Source: an uncultured Alphaproteobacteria bacterium
GTDB lineage: Bacteria > Pseudomonadota > Alphaproteobacteria > UBA8366 > JADFVY01
DNA length: 37,066 nt
Direction of reading: 5' to 3'
NCBI GenBank assembly: GCA_947259105.1
Contig: CAMYKU010000036.1
Location: 1-37,066, forward strand
The notes below the pieces were generated by a model. That model saw only the letters and a program-made list of their open reading frames with translations. It was not told where the DNA came from and did no database searches. A program made the position numbers and the translations under genes. Of the stretch, positions 8,273-16,108 are shown piece by piece (within the stretch, counting starts at the first letter, position 1; each line of letters begins with the position of its first letter).

Positions 8273-8330
8273 TTTCAACGGATCAACAGCTAAATTACAG
8301 GTATCAAAAGAAGACGGAGAGGGAGTCGTC

Positions 8331-8744
8331 ATGGGGCTCACAAGGCTGGACCACTACTCGATACGCACGGACGATCTCGAGACAACACGTGATTTCTATG
8401 TTGACGCGCTGGGCCTGATCGATGGCGCCCGGCCGCCGTTTCCGTTCCCGGGATACTGGCTCTATTGCGGGGATCGCCCGGTGGTCCATCTGATCGGCCT
8501 CGACCCGAAGGGCGCACAGGGCCTCAGCGATTACATGGGCGAGGACCGCAAGCAGGCGCTCAAGGGCGGCGGCGCGGTCGACCATGTGGCGTTCAACGCT
8601 GACGACCTGGACGGGATGCGGCAGCGGCTTGAAAGCCTGGGCATCGTGTACCGGGAACGCGACGTTCCCGACATGGAACTGCATCAGATATTTGTCCAGG
8701 ATCCCAACGGTTTTACCATCGAGGTCAATTTCTGGGCGAACTGA
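8331..8744 (+). CDS. VOC/glyoxalase-fold protein
   Basis: A 137-residue single-module vicinal oxygen chelate protein. It opens with LDHYSIRTDDLETTRDFY (residues 5-22), holding the first metal-ligand histidine, and has VDHVAFNADD near 83 and a late DPNGFTIEVNF with the terminal glutamate. The fold hosts glyoxalases, ring-cleaving dioxygenases and isomerases, so the reaction is not fixed. The ATG at 8331 follows GGAGAGGGAG. It is the first enzyme gene after the TetR gene and lies 34 bp before the flavin monooxygenase gene, implying shared transcription and a role in the same pathway. Confidence 0.85.
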   Translation: MGLTRLDHYSIRTDDLETTRDFYVDALGLIDGARPPFPFPGYWLYCGDRPVVHLIGLDPKGAQGLSDYMGEDRKQALKGGGAVDHVAFNADDLDGMRQRLESLGIVYRERDVPDMELHQIFVQDPNGFTIEVNFWAN

Positions 8745-8778
8745 CGGAGCGGTGGAGGCAGGGACGAGGGACGGAAGA

Positions 8779-9987
8779 ATGACCACCGCGAAGCAGGCGG
8801 CGGCGCCCGGGCGTATCTCGCGCGAAGCGCTTCTGGAGCGGGCGCAGAATCTGCTTCCCGTTCTGCGCGAGCGGGCGCCGCATGCGGAAGAACTGCGCCG
8901 GCTGCCGGAGGAAACGGAGAAGGACTTTCACGAGACCGGCCTGTTCCGGATGGTCCAGCCGGCCCGCGTCGGCGGCGCGGAACTGGACTACGGCATACTG
9001 GTGGATATCGGCGCGATGGTCGGCCGGGCCTGCGGCTCGAGCGCCTGGAACCTGATCAATCTGGGCTGCCATCACTGGATGCTGGGAATGTTCCCGCCGA
9101 AGGTCCAGGACGAGATCTGGAATGAGAACCCGGACGCCCTCATCGCCTCCTCATTCATCTTTCCGGCCGGACGGGCGACGCCGGCCAAGGGCGGATATCT
9201 GGTCAGCGGCCGCTGGCCGTTTTCCAGCGGCGTGGACAGCGCGGGCTGGAACATGCTCGCCGGCATGGTGCAGACCGGGGACGCCGCCACGCCGCCGGAA
9301 CATCGCCTGTTCATGCTGCCCCGCTCCGAGTACGAGATCATCGACACGTGGCACGCCGCGGGGCTGCGCGGCACCGGCAGCAACGACGTCGAGGCCGAAG
9401 AGGTGTTCGTACCGGAGCATCGCACGCTTGCGGCAAGCGACATGCGCGGCGGGACCAGCCCGGGCAGCGCGGTCAACCCCGGCCCGCTATACCGCCTGCC
9501 GCTGTTCGCCGTGTTTCCCTATGTGCTGAGCGGCGCCGCGCTGGGCGTCGCCCAGGGCGCCTGGGAGGGACATGTGAAGGTCTTGCGCAATCGCGTATCG
9601 CATTACACGGGCGCCAGGATTTCGGATTTCCAGGCCGTCCAGATCAAGCTCGCGGAGGCGAAGAGCAGCATCGACGCGGCGGAAACGATCATGCGGCAGG
9701 ATTGCGCCGACGCCATGCGGATCGCCGAAGCGGGCGATGTGCCGGACATGGAGACCAAGGCGCGGTTCCGCCGCAACGGCGCCTTTTCGGTGAATCTGTG
9801 CACCAGGGCCGTGGATATCGTCTTCGGGCTCGCGGGTGGCGGCGGCCTGTACGAAACCAGCCCAGCGCAACGCGCCTTCCGCGATGCCCACGCGATCGGT
9901 GCGCACATCGCCTTCAATACGGATGCGGCGGGCACGACCTATGGCCGGGTCGCGCTGGGGCTGCCGCCGGACAATCCTTTGCTTTGA
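8779..9987 (+). CDS. Acyl-CoA-dehydrogenase-fold flavin-dependent monooxygenase
   Basis: A 402-residue protein with acyl-CoA dehydrogenase architecture, closest by features to the HsaA/DszC/IacA-like oxygenases that use reduced flavin and O2 to hydroxylate aromatic or heterocyclic substrates. The N-terminal helical region contains FRMVQPARVGGAELDY and GSSAWNLINLG. The middle beta domain contains YLVSGRWPFSSGVDSAGW, and the C-terminal region includes FGLAGGGGLYETSPAQRAFRD. The ATG at 8779 fits the family N-terminus and follows GGAAGA; upstream in-frame sequence belongs to the VOC gene region in another frame. A partner flavin reductase is expected but none is encoded alongside. Its neighbours (cyclase family, SDR) support ring oxidation followed by hydrolysis and alcohol or ketone conversion. 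Confidence 0.85.
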   Translation: MTTAKQAAAPGRISREALLERAQNLLPVLRERAPHAEELRRLPEETEKDFHETGLFRMVQPARVGGAELDYGILVDIGAMVGRACGSSAWNLINLGCHHWMLGMFPPKVQDEIWNENPDALIASSFIFPAGRATPAKGGYLVSGRWPFSSGVDSAGWNMLAGMVQTGDAATPPEHRLFMLPRSEYEIIDTWHAAGLRGTGSNDVEAEEVFVPEHRTLAASDMRGGTSPGSAVNPGPLYRLPLFAVFPYVLSGAALGVAQGAWEGHVKVLRNRVSHYTGARISDFQAVQIKLAEAKSSIDAAETIMRQDCADAMRIAEAGDVPDMETKARFRRNGAFSVNLCTRAVDIVFGLAGGGGLYETSPAQRAFRDAHAIGAHIAFNTDAAGTTYGRVALGLPPDNPLL

Positions 9988-10042
9988 CCCTATCGGCCCG
10001 GCGCCGCCAACGCCGGGCACAGGACCGGGAGGAGACGTTACA

Positions 10043-11011
10043 ATGCCACGCCGCTACGACGAGAAGACGTTCGACATCGCGCATCTGCGCGCCACCGCCG
10101 AGAAATGCAGGAACTGGGGCAAGTGGGGGCCGGACGACGAGGCCGGCACCCTGAATTACATCACGCCGAAGGCGATCGTTGCCGCCGCCGGGCTGATCCG
10201 CAAGGGCAAGTCGTTCGCGCTCGGCCTCAATTTCGACCGCTACGGGCCGCAACGGGGTCTGTGGGGCAACCGTTTCAACCCGATCCACACCATGCTGGCC
10301 ACCGGCACCGATGCGGTGGCCGGGAACCAGGACGCCAACGGGCTCCGCTACGCCGACGACATGGTCTCGCTGCCGCTGCAGTGCGGCACGCAGTGGGACG
10401 CGCTGGGCCACATCTTCTACGACGACAAGATGTGGAACGGGTACGACGCGCGGCTGGTCGACTCCGACGGCGCGCAGAAGAACGGAATCCACAAGGTCCG
10501 CGACCGCATGGTCGGCCGCGGCGTGCTGCTGGACGTCGCCCGCCACCATGGCGTCGATTTCTTCGAGGACGGCACCGCGATCACCAACGACGATCTGAAT
10601 GCGTGCGCCGAGGCCCAGGGCGTCGAGATCCGACGCGGCGATTTCGTGATCGTGCGGACCGGGCAGATGGAGGACCGTCTTGCCAATGGCGAGTGGGGCG
10701 GCTATGCCGGCGGCGACGCGCCGGGCCTTGCCTTCGAAACCGCCGAGTGGATCCATGAGAAGGAAATCGCTGCGATCTGCACCGACACCTGGGGCTGCGA
10801 GGTCCGCCCGAACGAAACCGACGATGCAAGCCAGCCCTGGCATTGGGTGGTAATTCCGATGATCGGCATCACCATGGGCGAGATATTCTATCTGAAGGAT
10901 CTTGCCAACGACTGCGCGGACGACAAGGTCTACGAGTTCTTCTTCTGCGGCCCGCCCCTGCCGATCACCAAGGCGGTCGGCTCGCCGATCAACCCGATGG
11001 CGATAAAATAG
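10043..11011 (+). CDS. Cyclase-family (kynurenine formamidase-like) hydrolase
   Basis: A 322-residue member of the Cyclase superfamily (PF04199), which includes kynurenine formamidase and isatin hydrolase and mostly hydrolyses amides or lactams with a divalent metal. The signature region here is QCGTQWDALGH (113-123). Compared with the usual HxGTHxDxxxH, both early histidines are glutamine while Asp119 and His123 are kept. I have the impression that this GTQWD form recurs in a long subfamily, but it means the metal site cannot be standard. ATG 10043 follows GGGAGGAGACG. The gene sits 55 bp after the flavin monooxygenase gene and 22 bp before the SDR gene. Opening of an oxidised ring is a reasonable role, unproven. 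Confidence 0.85.
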   Translation: MPRRYDEKTFDIAHLRATAEKCRNWGKWGPDDEAGTLNYITPKAIVAAAGLIRKGKSFALGLNFDRYGPQRGLWGNRFNPIHTMLATGTDAVAGNQDANGLRYADDMVSLPLQCGTQWDALGHIFYDDKMWNGYDARLVDSDGAQKNGIHKVRDRMVGRGVLLDVARHHGVDFFEDGTAITNDDLNACAEAQGVEIRRGDFVIVRTGQMEDRLANGEWGGYAGGDAPGLAFETAEWIHEKEIAAICTDTWGCEVRPNETDDASQPWHWVVIPMIGITMGEIFYLKDLANDCADDKVYEFFFCGPPLPITKAVGSPINPMAIK

Positions 11012-11033
11012 GTTCTATGGCGGGAGCGAGAGA

Positions 11034-11792
11034 ATGTCGGACACACTTCCCACCACACGCCTCGACGGCAAGGTCGCGCTGGTGACCGGCGCGGGGCGCG
11101 GTATCGGCCGCGGGACGGCCCTGGCGCTGGCGGAAGCCGGGGCCGAAGTCGTGGCCTGGAGCCGCACGGCGGATGAGATCGAGAGCCTCGTGGCGGAAAT
11201 CGAAGGCAAGGGCGGCAAGGCGCGGGCGCAGGTCGTCGACGTGACGGACGATGCCCGGGTCCGGGACGCCGTCGGCGAACTCGACCGCATCGATATCCTG
11301 TTCAACAATGCCGGCACGAACAAGCCACAGAATTTCCTCGAGGTCGATGCCGGGTCGCTGGACACGGTCCTCGATCTGAATATCCGCGCCGCCTTCGTCG
11401 TGGCCCAGGCAGTGGCCGCCAGAATGGTCGACCAGGGCGAGGGCGCGATCGTCAACATGTCGTCGACCATGGGGCATGTCGGCGGCCCGAAACGGGCGGT
11501 CTACTGCACGACGAAACATGCCATCGAGGGCCTGACCAAGGCGCTGGCCTGCGAACTTGGCCCGCTGGGCGTGCGCGTGAACGCGGTGGCGCCGACGTTC
11601 ATCGAAACGCCGATGACCGCGCCGATGCTGGCCAACGAGGAGTTCCGGAAATTCGTGGTCGGCATGATTCCGGTCGGGAAGGTCGGCCTGCCCGCCGACG
11701 TGGCCGCGGCCGTCGTCTTCCTCGCCTCCCCCGCTGCCGCCATGATCAATGGCGCCAGCCTGCTGATCGACGGCGGCTGGACTGCACACTGA
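11034..11792 (+). CDS. SDR family NAD(P)-dependent oxidoreductase
   Basis: A 252-residue classical short-chain dehydrogenase/reductase. The cofactor loop is VTGAGRGIGRG near residues 18-28, the structural NNAGTNKP is near 90, the catalytic serine lies in NMSSTMG, and YCTTK gives the Tyr-x-x-x-Lys pair. The C-terminal LIDGGW is canonical. It oxidises or reduces a hydroxyl or keto group on a small molecule. The ATG at 11034 follows GGGAGCGAGAG. It is the last gene of the TetR-VOC-monooxygenase-cyclase run, and a 333-bp gap follows it, marking the end of the operon. Confidence 0.92.
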   Translation: MSDTLPTTRLDGKVALVTGAGRGIGRGTALALAEAGAEVVAWSRTADEIESLVAEIEGKGGKARAQVVDVTDDARVRDAVGELDRIDILFNNAGTNKPQNFLEVDAGSLDTVLDLNIRAAFVVAQAVAARMVDQGEGAIVNMSSTMGHVGGPKRAVYCTTKHAIEGLTKALACELGPLGVRVNAVAPTFIETPMTAPMLANEEFRKFVVGMIPVGKVGLPADVAAAVVFLASPAAAMINGASLLIDGGWTAH

Positions 11793-12125
11793 CGGGTCAC
11801 GAAATCCGTCCGCAACCTCTGGTTTGCATAGCGGTTTGTTTTCCGTTGCCGGTTTCCCTGTGAATCGTGGAGCCGAGGTAGTAGTGTTTGTTTCTCTTTA
11901 ATCATACTAATGTATACATTGGATGGGTATCGTATAGATCCGGGCCGAATTCGCATCGGGCTGCGGCGGGCTGCGCCGCACTTTCGGGTTGATATCCCTG
12001 CGTGACAGATACGTTCACGAATGGGGCGTCGATACCACCGTGGCGCGCAGACATCGCCCCGGCCATGGTTCGAAGACGGAGGATATTGAATATGATGCTG
12101 TGGGGTAAAACCCGTCGGGGCGTTC
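11793..12125. other. 333-bp intergenic region before the signalling operon
   Basis: No credible gene is seen here. The first 80 bases follow the SDR stop and contain a short GACGG/CCGTC hairpin that could help termination. The stretch at about 11880-11940 is markedly AT-rich against the local background and includes the AATGTATACATT palindrome. A GC-rich hairpin-forming stretch (about 11958-11985) follows. The region most likely holds the promoter and control sites of the sensor operon. I could not assign a -35/-10 pair with good spacing. Confidence 0.6.
11909..11920. promoter_or_regulatory. 12-bp perfect palindrome upstream of the signalling operon
   Basis: AATGTATACATT is an exact inverted repeat in the AT-rich part of the gap, 206 bp before the PhnD-like gene. 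It contains TATACA, which could also be read as a -10 box. A dimeric regulator site is possible, but no regulator with DNA-binding domain is encoded in the operon itself. Confidence 0.35.
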
Positions 12126-13067
12126 ATGGAGAATAAGGGCGGAACACGACGCGGTCGAACAGGCGGCCGGGTATTCAGTTTCGGCAGGCTCGGCAAGGCG
12201 GCGGGGTTGTTCCTGATGGTGCTGCCGGCGCTGGCTGCGCTGTTCTTCGTGGCTATCATTCTATGGCCGGTGGCGAAGGAAACGCCGGACATGCTGCGCG
12301 TGGGCGTCCTGCCCGACCAGTCGCCGGAGATACTGAAGCAGCGATATCAGCCCTTGCTGGACTATCTCGGTGCCGAAATCGGCATGCCGTTCCAGCTTGT
12401 CGTGCCGGGCGACTACGCCGCGTTGCTGGACATGTTCCACAATCACGAAGTCGACATCGCCTATTTCGGGGGCCTCACCTTCCTGAGGGCGCGCGAAGCA
12501 AGTGGCGCCCGTGCCCTGGTCATGCGCGATGTCGATACCCGTTTCCGCAGTTCCTTTCTCGTCAGAGCCGATCGTCCGGAAGTGGCGATCGGGGAATTCC
12601 GCGGCAAGACACTGGCGTTCGGACCGCGTCTTTCGACGTCGGGGCATCTGATGCCGCGCTATTTCCTGCGGCAGGGAAATATCGAACCGGAATATTGGTT
12701 CTCGAACATTGTCTATTCGGGGGCCCACGATGCGACGGCCATACTGGTCCGCGACGAAATGGCCGATCTCGGTGTGATGAACGCGGAAATTCTGGAGGCC
12801 ATGTTTCTCGACGGGCGGTTGCGACGGGACGAGGTCCGCGTGGTCGATCAGACCCCGACCTACGCCGACTATGTCTGGGCCATGCGCGCCGGCATCGACG
12901 ACGGCCTGTACAACAAGGTGGTCCTCGCGTTTCTCAAGCTCTCGCCGGTCGACACAAAGGATGCCGCCATTCTCGCGAAATTGGGCGCCGGCGGGTTCCT
13001 TCCGGCTCCCGAAAGCGAGTTCGGTTCGCTGAGAAAGATCGCGATGTCCCTGGGACTGCTCGGTTAG
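12126..13067 (+). CDS. Membrane-anchored PhnD-like periplasmic binding protein (sensor partner)
   Basis: A 313-residue protein of the phosphate/phosphite/phosphonate (PhnD, Phosphonate-bd) binding family. A basic N-terminus precedes one strong hydrophobic segment (about residues 30-52) that ends in FVAIILWPVAKE with no clear signal-peptidase site or lipobox. The domain is therefore probably tethered to the membrane and faces the periplasm. LRVGVLPDQSPEILKQRYQP (about 59-78) opens the binding domain, and the pattern DIAYFGGLTFLRA near 114 is typical of PhnD-like ligand loops. No transporter permease or ATPase is nearby. The next gene, three bases on, is a sensor kinase, so this protein most likely presents a ligand to the kinase, as TorT does for TorS. 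The ligand need not be a phosphonate. The ribosome-binding site before the ATG is weak. Confidence 0.85.
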   Translation: MENKGGTRRGRTGGRVFSFGRLGKAAGLFLMVLPALAALFFVAIILWPVAKETPDMLRVGVLPDQSPEILKQRYQPLLDYLGAEIGMPFQLVVPGDYAALLDMFHNHEVDIAYFGGLTFLRAREASGARALVMRDVDTRFRSSFLVRADRPEVAIGEFRGKTLAFGPRLSTSGHLMPRYFLRQGNIEPEYWFSNIVYSGAHDATAILVRDEMADLGVMNAEILEAMFLDGRLRRDEVRVVDQTPTYADYVWAMRAGIDDGLYNKVVLAFLKLSPVDTKDAAILAKLGAGGFLPAPESEFGSLRKIAMSLGLLG

Positions 13068-13070
13068 ACT

Positions 13071-15368
13071 ATGGCAGAAACCGCCGAAATGAAGGATTAC
13101 AGCGACCCGGGCGGCATACGGATACGCCGTTATGCGATCATTGCGCTGAACCTGGCCATTACCATCGTCGTATCGGCGGTTTTCCTGCTGTACAAATTCC
13201 AGGATATCGAACAGTCACGGATAATCGCCGAGTTTCATCTGCCGGCGGCGCATATGGCGGAGTCGGCGACGCATGAACTCGCCCATCTGGAATTCGAAAT
13301 CGGGGGCGGCGAGCCGCCACGGCAAGGCGCGGAGACCCACCACGCGGAGACCCGCCACGCGGAGGCCAGTGGGCCCGATTCCCTGGGGCGCACCACCCGG
13401 GATCGCCTCTACGCGCTGTCGGAATTCCAGCAGTCCCTGGACGATCTTCAGCGAAAATTCAGTCTGCCGCTTTTCGAAGACGTCGTCGGGTTGACCGATC
13501 AGGCGTTTACAGCTCTCTTCGAAAGCCTGCGCCGCCCGGCGGATGGATCGCCGCAATCGGACATCCTGGACGCCATCGCACTCCTGGATTTGCGCCTCGG
13601 TCAACTCGAGCGCCTGAACCTTGCGGCAGCCGAACGGCTGTTGGAACAGGACAGCGCATTTTACCAGATCGGAGAACGCACACTGCTGTTCCTGTTCGTG
13701 GTGCTGGTCGTGTCCGCCAGCCTGGTGACCGCGGGCATCGTGCGGCGCCTGGAAGTCGCGTCGGCCGGGCGCACCGAAGCCGTCGCACGGATGCGGCAGG
13801 CCAGCGACAGGCTGGCGGAGACCGCCGACCGTCTTGAGAGAGCCCAGAAAATAGCGAAGATCGGAAATTGGGAATGGGACGCGGCGACGGGCGATCAATG
13901 GTGGTCGGATGAGACTTACCGGCTGCTTGGCCTGGAACCCCGCTCCGCACCGGCCGACAACAGCGTTCATTTCGAGGCGATCCACGAGTCCGATCGCGCA
14001 TGGGTCAAACGCACGTTCATCGAAACCGCAAGAGCCAAGAGAGGGTACGGCATCAAGTACCGGATCGTCCTCCCGGAAGGCCACGAACGGGTCCTCCACG
14101 AAATCGCCGAACCGGTCATCAACGAGGATGGCGACTACGTGGGCCAACGCGGAACGCTCCAGGACATTACCGAGCAGTTTTTCGCCGAGCAGAAGCTCAG
14201 TGAAGCGGCCCAGCGCCTGGAGGCCGCTTTGCGGCTGGCCCGTCTTGGCACCTGGGAACGGAATCCGGACAGCGACACTCTGATCCTGTCTGACGAAACC
14301 GCCAGAATCTACGGCCTTGGATCGGACTCCGTGGAAGTCCCTTATGACAAAATAACGTCTATGATCCACCCGGACGATAGCGGTCACGCGCATGCGCTGA
14401 TGCAAAAAATCTGGGAAACCGGCGAACCATATACGAATGAATACAGGATCATACGCCCGGATGGGGCGATGCGTACCGTCACCGAACACGCGGAACGGTT
14501 TGCGAACGGGATCGCCGGCAGAACGTGGGTACACGGTACCGTCCGGGACATAACCGAGCGCGAACGCATCGCGGGAGAACTGGCGAGCCTGAACGCGGAA
14601 CTGGAGGCGCGCGTCGAAGCCCGTACGGCGGAACTGCGGGCAGCCCAGGCGGAACTGGTCAGGAACGAACGCCTCGCGACCCTGGGCCAGTTGACCGCCA
14701 CGGTGAGCCACGAATTGCGGAACCCGCTGGGGGTGATGCGGGCATCGATGTACATCGTCGAGAGAAAGATCGGCGGCGCGGACGAAAGAGCGGTCAACGC
14801 AATCAACAGGGTCAACCGGAGCATTACCCGCTGTGACCATATCATCGAAGAATTGCTCGACTATACGCGTATCCGCGAACTCACAATCCAGCCCACTGCG
14901 ATCGACGACTGGCTGAAAAGTGTCCTCGACGAACAACACGTTCCGGAAGGTATCAAGATCCGGCGGAAATTCGGTGCCCCCGGGTTGCGGGTTCCTGCGG
15001 ACACCGACCGCCTGCGCCGCGCCATCATCAATATCTATGAGAACGCCTGCCAGGCTCTGACCACGGAATGGCAAGGCGCCGAGCCACGCGGGAACAGGCA
15101 AATCACCATCGAAACCCGGAATCAGGGAGACCGGCTCGAGATCGTATTTGGCGACAATGGACCCGGAATCCCCGACGAGTTGCTCGATAAAGTGTTCGAA
15201 CCATTATTCAGCACAAAGAACTTCGGTGTCGGGCTCGGTCTGCCGACGGTGCATCAGATCATGCGGCAGCATGGCGGTGGCGTCACCCTTAGTCCCAGAC
15301 GGGGTGGCGGCGCGAGATTCGCGCTGTGGCTGCCGCTGACCAGGGAGGTGGAGACAACAGGCCCATGA
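13071..15368 (+). CDS. Two-PAS membrane sensor histidine kinase
   Basis: A 765-residue sensor kinase. Transmembrane helix 1 is at about 20-41 and helix 2 at about 204-226; the 160-residue helical loop between them should be periplasmic. Two PAS domains follow (starting near 260 and 388, each ending in a DITE motif), then a coiled coil (ELEARVEARTAELRAAQAEL). The phosphoacceptor is His547 in TVSHELRNPLG, and the ATPase domain has an N box near 654, GDNGPGIP near 695 and GVGLGLPT near 719. The kinase starts three bases after the PhnD-like gene and its TGA overlaps the next ATG. There is no receiver or Hpt domain, so the phosphoryl group should pass to the double-receiver or hybrid proteins encoded next. 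A small in-frame repeat lies in the periplasmic loop (13331-13360). Confidence 0.92.
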   Translation: MAETAEMKDYSDPGGIRIRRYAIIALNLAITIVVSAVFLLYKFQDIEQSRIIAEFHLPAAHMAESATHELAHLEFEIGGGEPPRQGAETHHAETRHAEASGPDSLGRTTRDRLYALSEFQQSLDDLQRKFSLPLFEDVVGLTDQAFTALFESLRRPADGSPQSDILDAIALLDLRLGQLERLNLAAAERLLEQDSAFYQIGERTLLFLFVVLVVSASLVTAGIVRRLEVASAGRTEAVARMRQASDRLAETADRLERAQKIAKIGNWEWDAATGDQWWSDETYRLLGLEPRSAPADNSVHFEAIHESDRAWVKRTFIETARAKRGYGIKYRIVLPEGHERVLHEIAEPVINEDGDYVGQRGTLQDITEQFFAEQKLSEAAQRLEAALRLARLGTWERNPDSDTLILSDETARIYGLGSDSVEVPYDKITSMIHPDDSGHAHALMQKIWETGEPYTNEYRIIRPDGAMRTVTEHAERFANGIAGRTWVHGTVRDITERERIAGELASLNAELEARVEARTAELRAAQAELVRNERLATLGQLTATVSHELRNPLGVMRASMYIVERKIGGADERAVNAINRVNRSITRCDHIIEELLDYTRIRELTIQPTAIDDWLKSVLDEQHVPEGIKIRRKFGAPGLRVPADTDRLRRAIINIYENACQALTTEWQGAEPRGNRQITIETRNQGDRLEIVFGDNGPGIPDELLDKVFEPLFSTKNFGVGLGLPTVHQIMRQHGGGVTLSPRRGGGARFALWLPLTREVETTGP
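13331..13360 (+). repeat. Two-copy 15-bp tandem repeat inside the kinase gene
   Basis: Two adjacent 15-base units (13331-13345 and 13346-13360) differ at one base and are followed by a partial third copy (GGAGGCC). Read in the kinase frame they encode AETHH-AETRH-AEA in the predicted periplasmic loop. The repeat is in frame, so copy-number change would lengthen or shorten the loop by five residues without breaking the gene. Confidence 0.7.
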
Positions 15369-16108
15369 AGCGTCTGGAAGTTCTTGTCGTGGAAGACGAC
15401 GCTGATCTCGCCGAAGCGATTGCAGAGGCGCTCGAACTGGTGGGTCACAGCCCGACAGTCGCGGGCAGCGGAACGGAGGCGATCGAACATTACAGCAACC
15501 ATTTGTTCGACATGACGTTCATGGACGTCAAGCTGCCAGACATCAACGGGGTGGAGACGTTCCTCGCCATCCGCGAGATGGACCCGGACGCAAAAGTCGT
15601 CATGATGACGGGCTACCAGATCGACCAGTTGCTGGCTCTGGCCACCGACAATGGCGCCATCAAGGTCCTGCGCAAGCCATTCGCGATGGAGGCCATTCTC
15701 GACACGTTGAACGAGATCGTTCCAAGCGGGCTTATCCTGGTCGCCGACGACGATCCGGATTTTGTCGATAGCATCAGGGCGCTTCTCGCCCTGCACGGGT
15801 ATCACGTGCTGGTCGCCCGCACCGGCCAGGAGGCAGTGGACAGCGCGCTGCAATCCAGTCCGGACGTGCTTCTGCTCGATCTGCAGCTGCCTGTGCTGCA
15901 CGGCCTGGACGTTTACCTTGAACTGAAGAGACTCGGCCGTCGCGTTCCGACGATCATCATCACGGGCTACCCGAAGGAAGAGGCCCGCGCCATAGACACC
16001 CTGAGGTCTCTGGAAATAGCGGACTGCCTGTTCAAGCCTGTCGAGCCCGACGCCCTGCTGCGGGCGGTCGACAGAATCGACCATAAAGGGGGTGCGCCGC
16101 GAAGATGA
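15365..16108 (+). CDS. Double-receiver response regulator without output domain
   Basis: A 247-residue protein made of two CheY-like receiver domains and nothing else. REC1 (about 4-119) has the acidic pair VVEDD, phospho-acceptor Asp54 in FMDVKLPD and the lysine in LRKPF. REC2 (about 123-242) has VADDDPD, Asp172 in LLLDLQLPV and LFKPVEP. Both have the residues needed for phosphorylation. The ATG at 15365 overlaps the kinase stop and follows GGGAGGTGGAG; its TGA overlaps the ATG of the hybrid kinase. With no DNA-binding or enzymatic domain, it probably works as a phosphate shuttle or sink, or through protein contact. Two receivers in tandem with intact acceptors are unusual for a terminal regulator. 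Confidence 0.9.
   Translation: MKRLEVLVVEDDADLAEAIAEALELVGHSPTVAGSGTEAIEHYSNHLFDMTFMDVKLPDINGVETFLAIREMDPDAKVVMMTGYQIDQLLALATDNGAIKVLRKPFAMEAILDTLNEIVPSGLILVADDDPDFVDSIRALLALHGYHVLVARTGQEAVDSALQSSPDVLLLDLQLPVLHGLDVYLELKRLGRRVPTIIITGYPKEEARAIDTLRSLEIADCLFKPVEPDALLRAVDRIDHKGGAPRR

Noticed and set aside
12126..13067. Reading the PhnD-like gene as part of a phosphonate transporter
   Set aside because: There are no PhnC/PhnE-type ATPase or permease genes nearby, the N-terminus looks like a retained membrane anchor, and the gene is packed against a sensor kinase gene.
13331..13366. Possible CRISPR-like repeat
   Set aside because: The units are 15 bp, directly adjacent without spacers, and lie in frame inside a kinase gene.
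13215..15101. A 628-codon minus-strand frame
   Set aside because: Antisense to the two-PAS kinase gene, with no domain signature.
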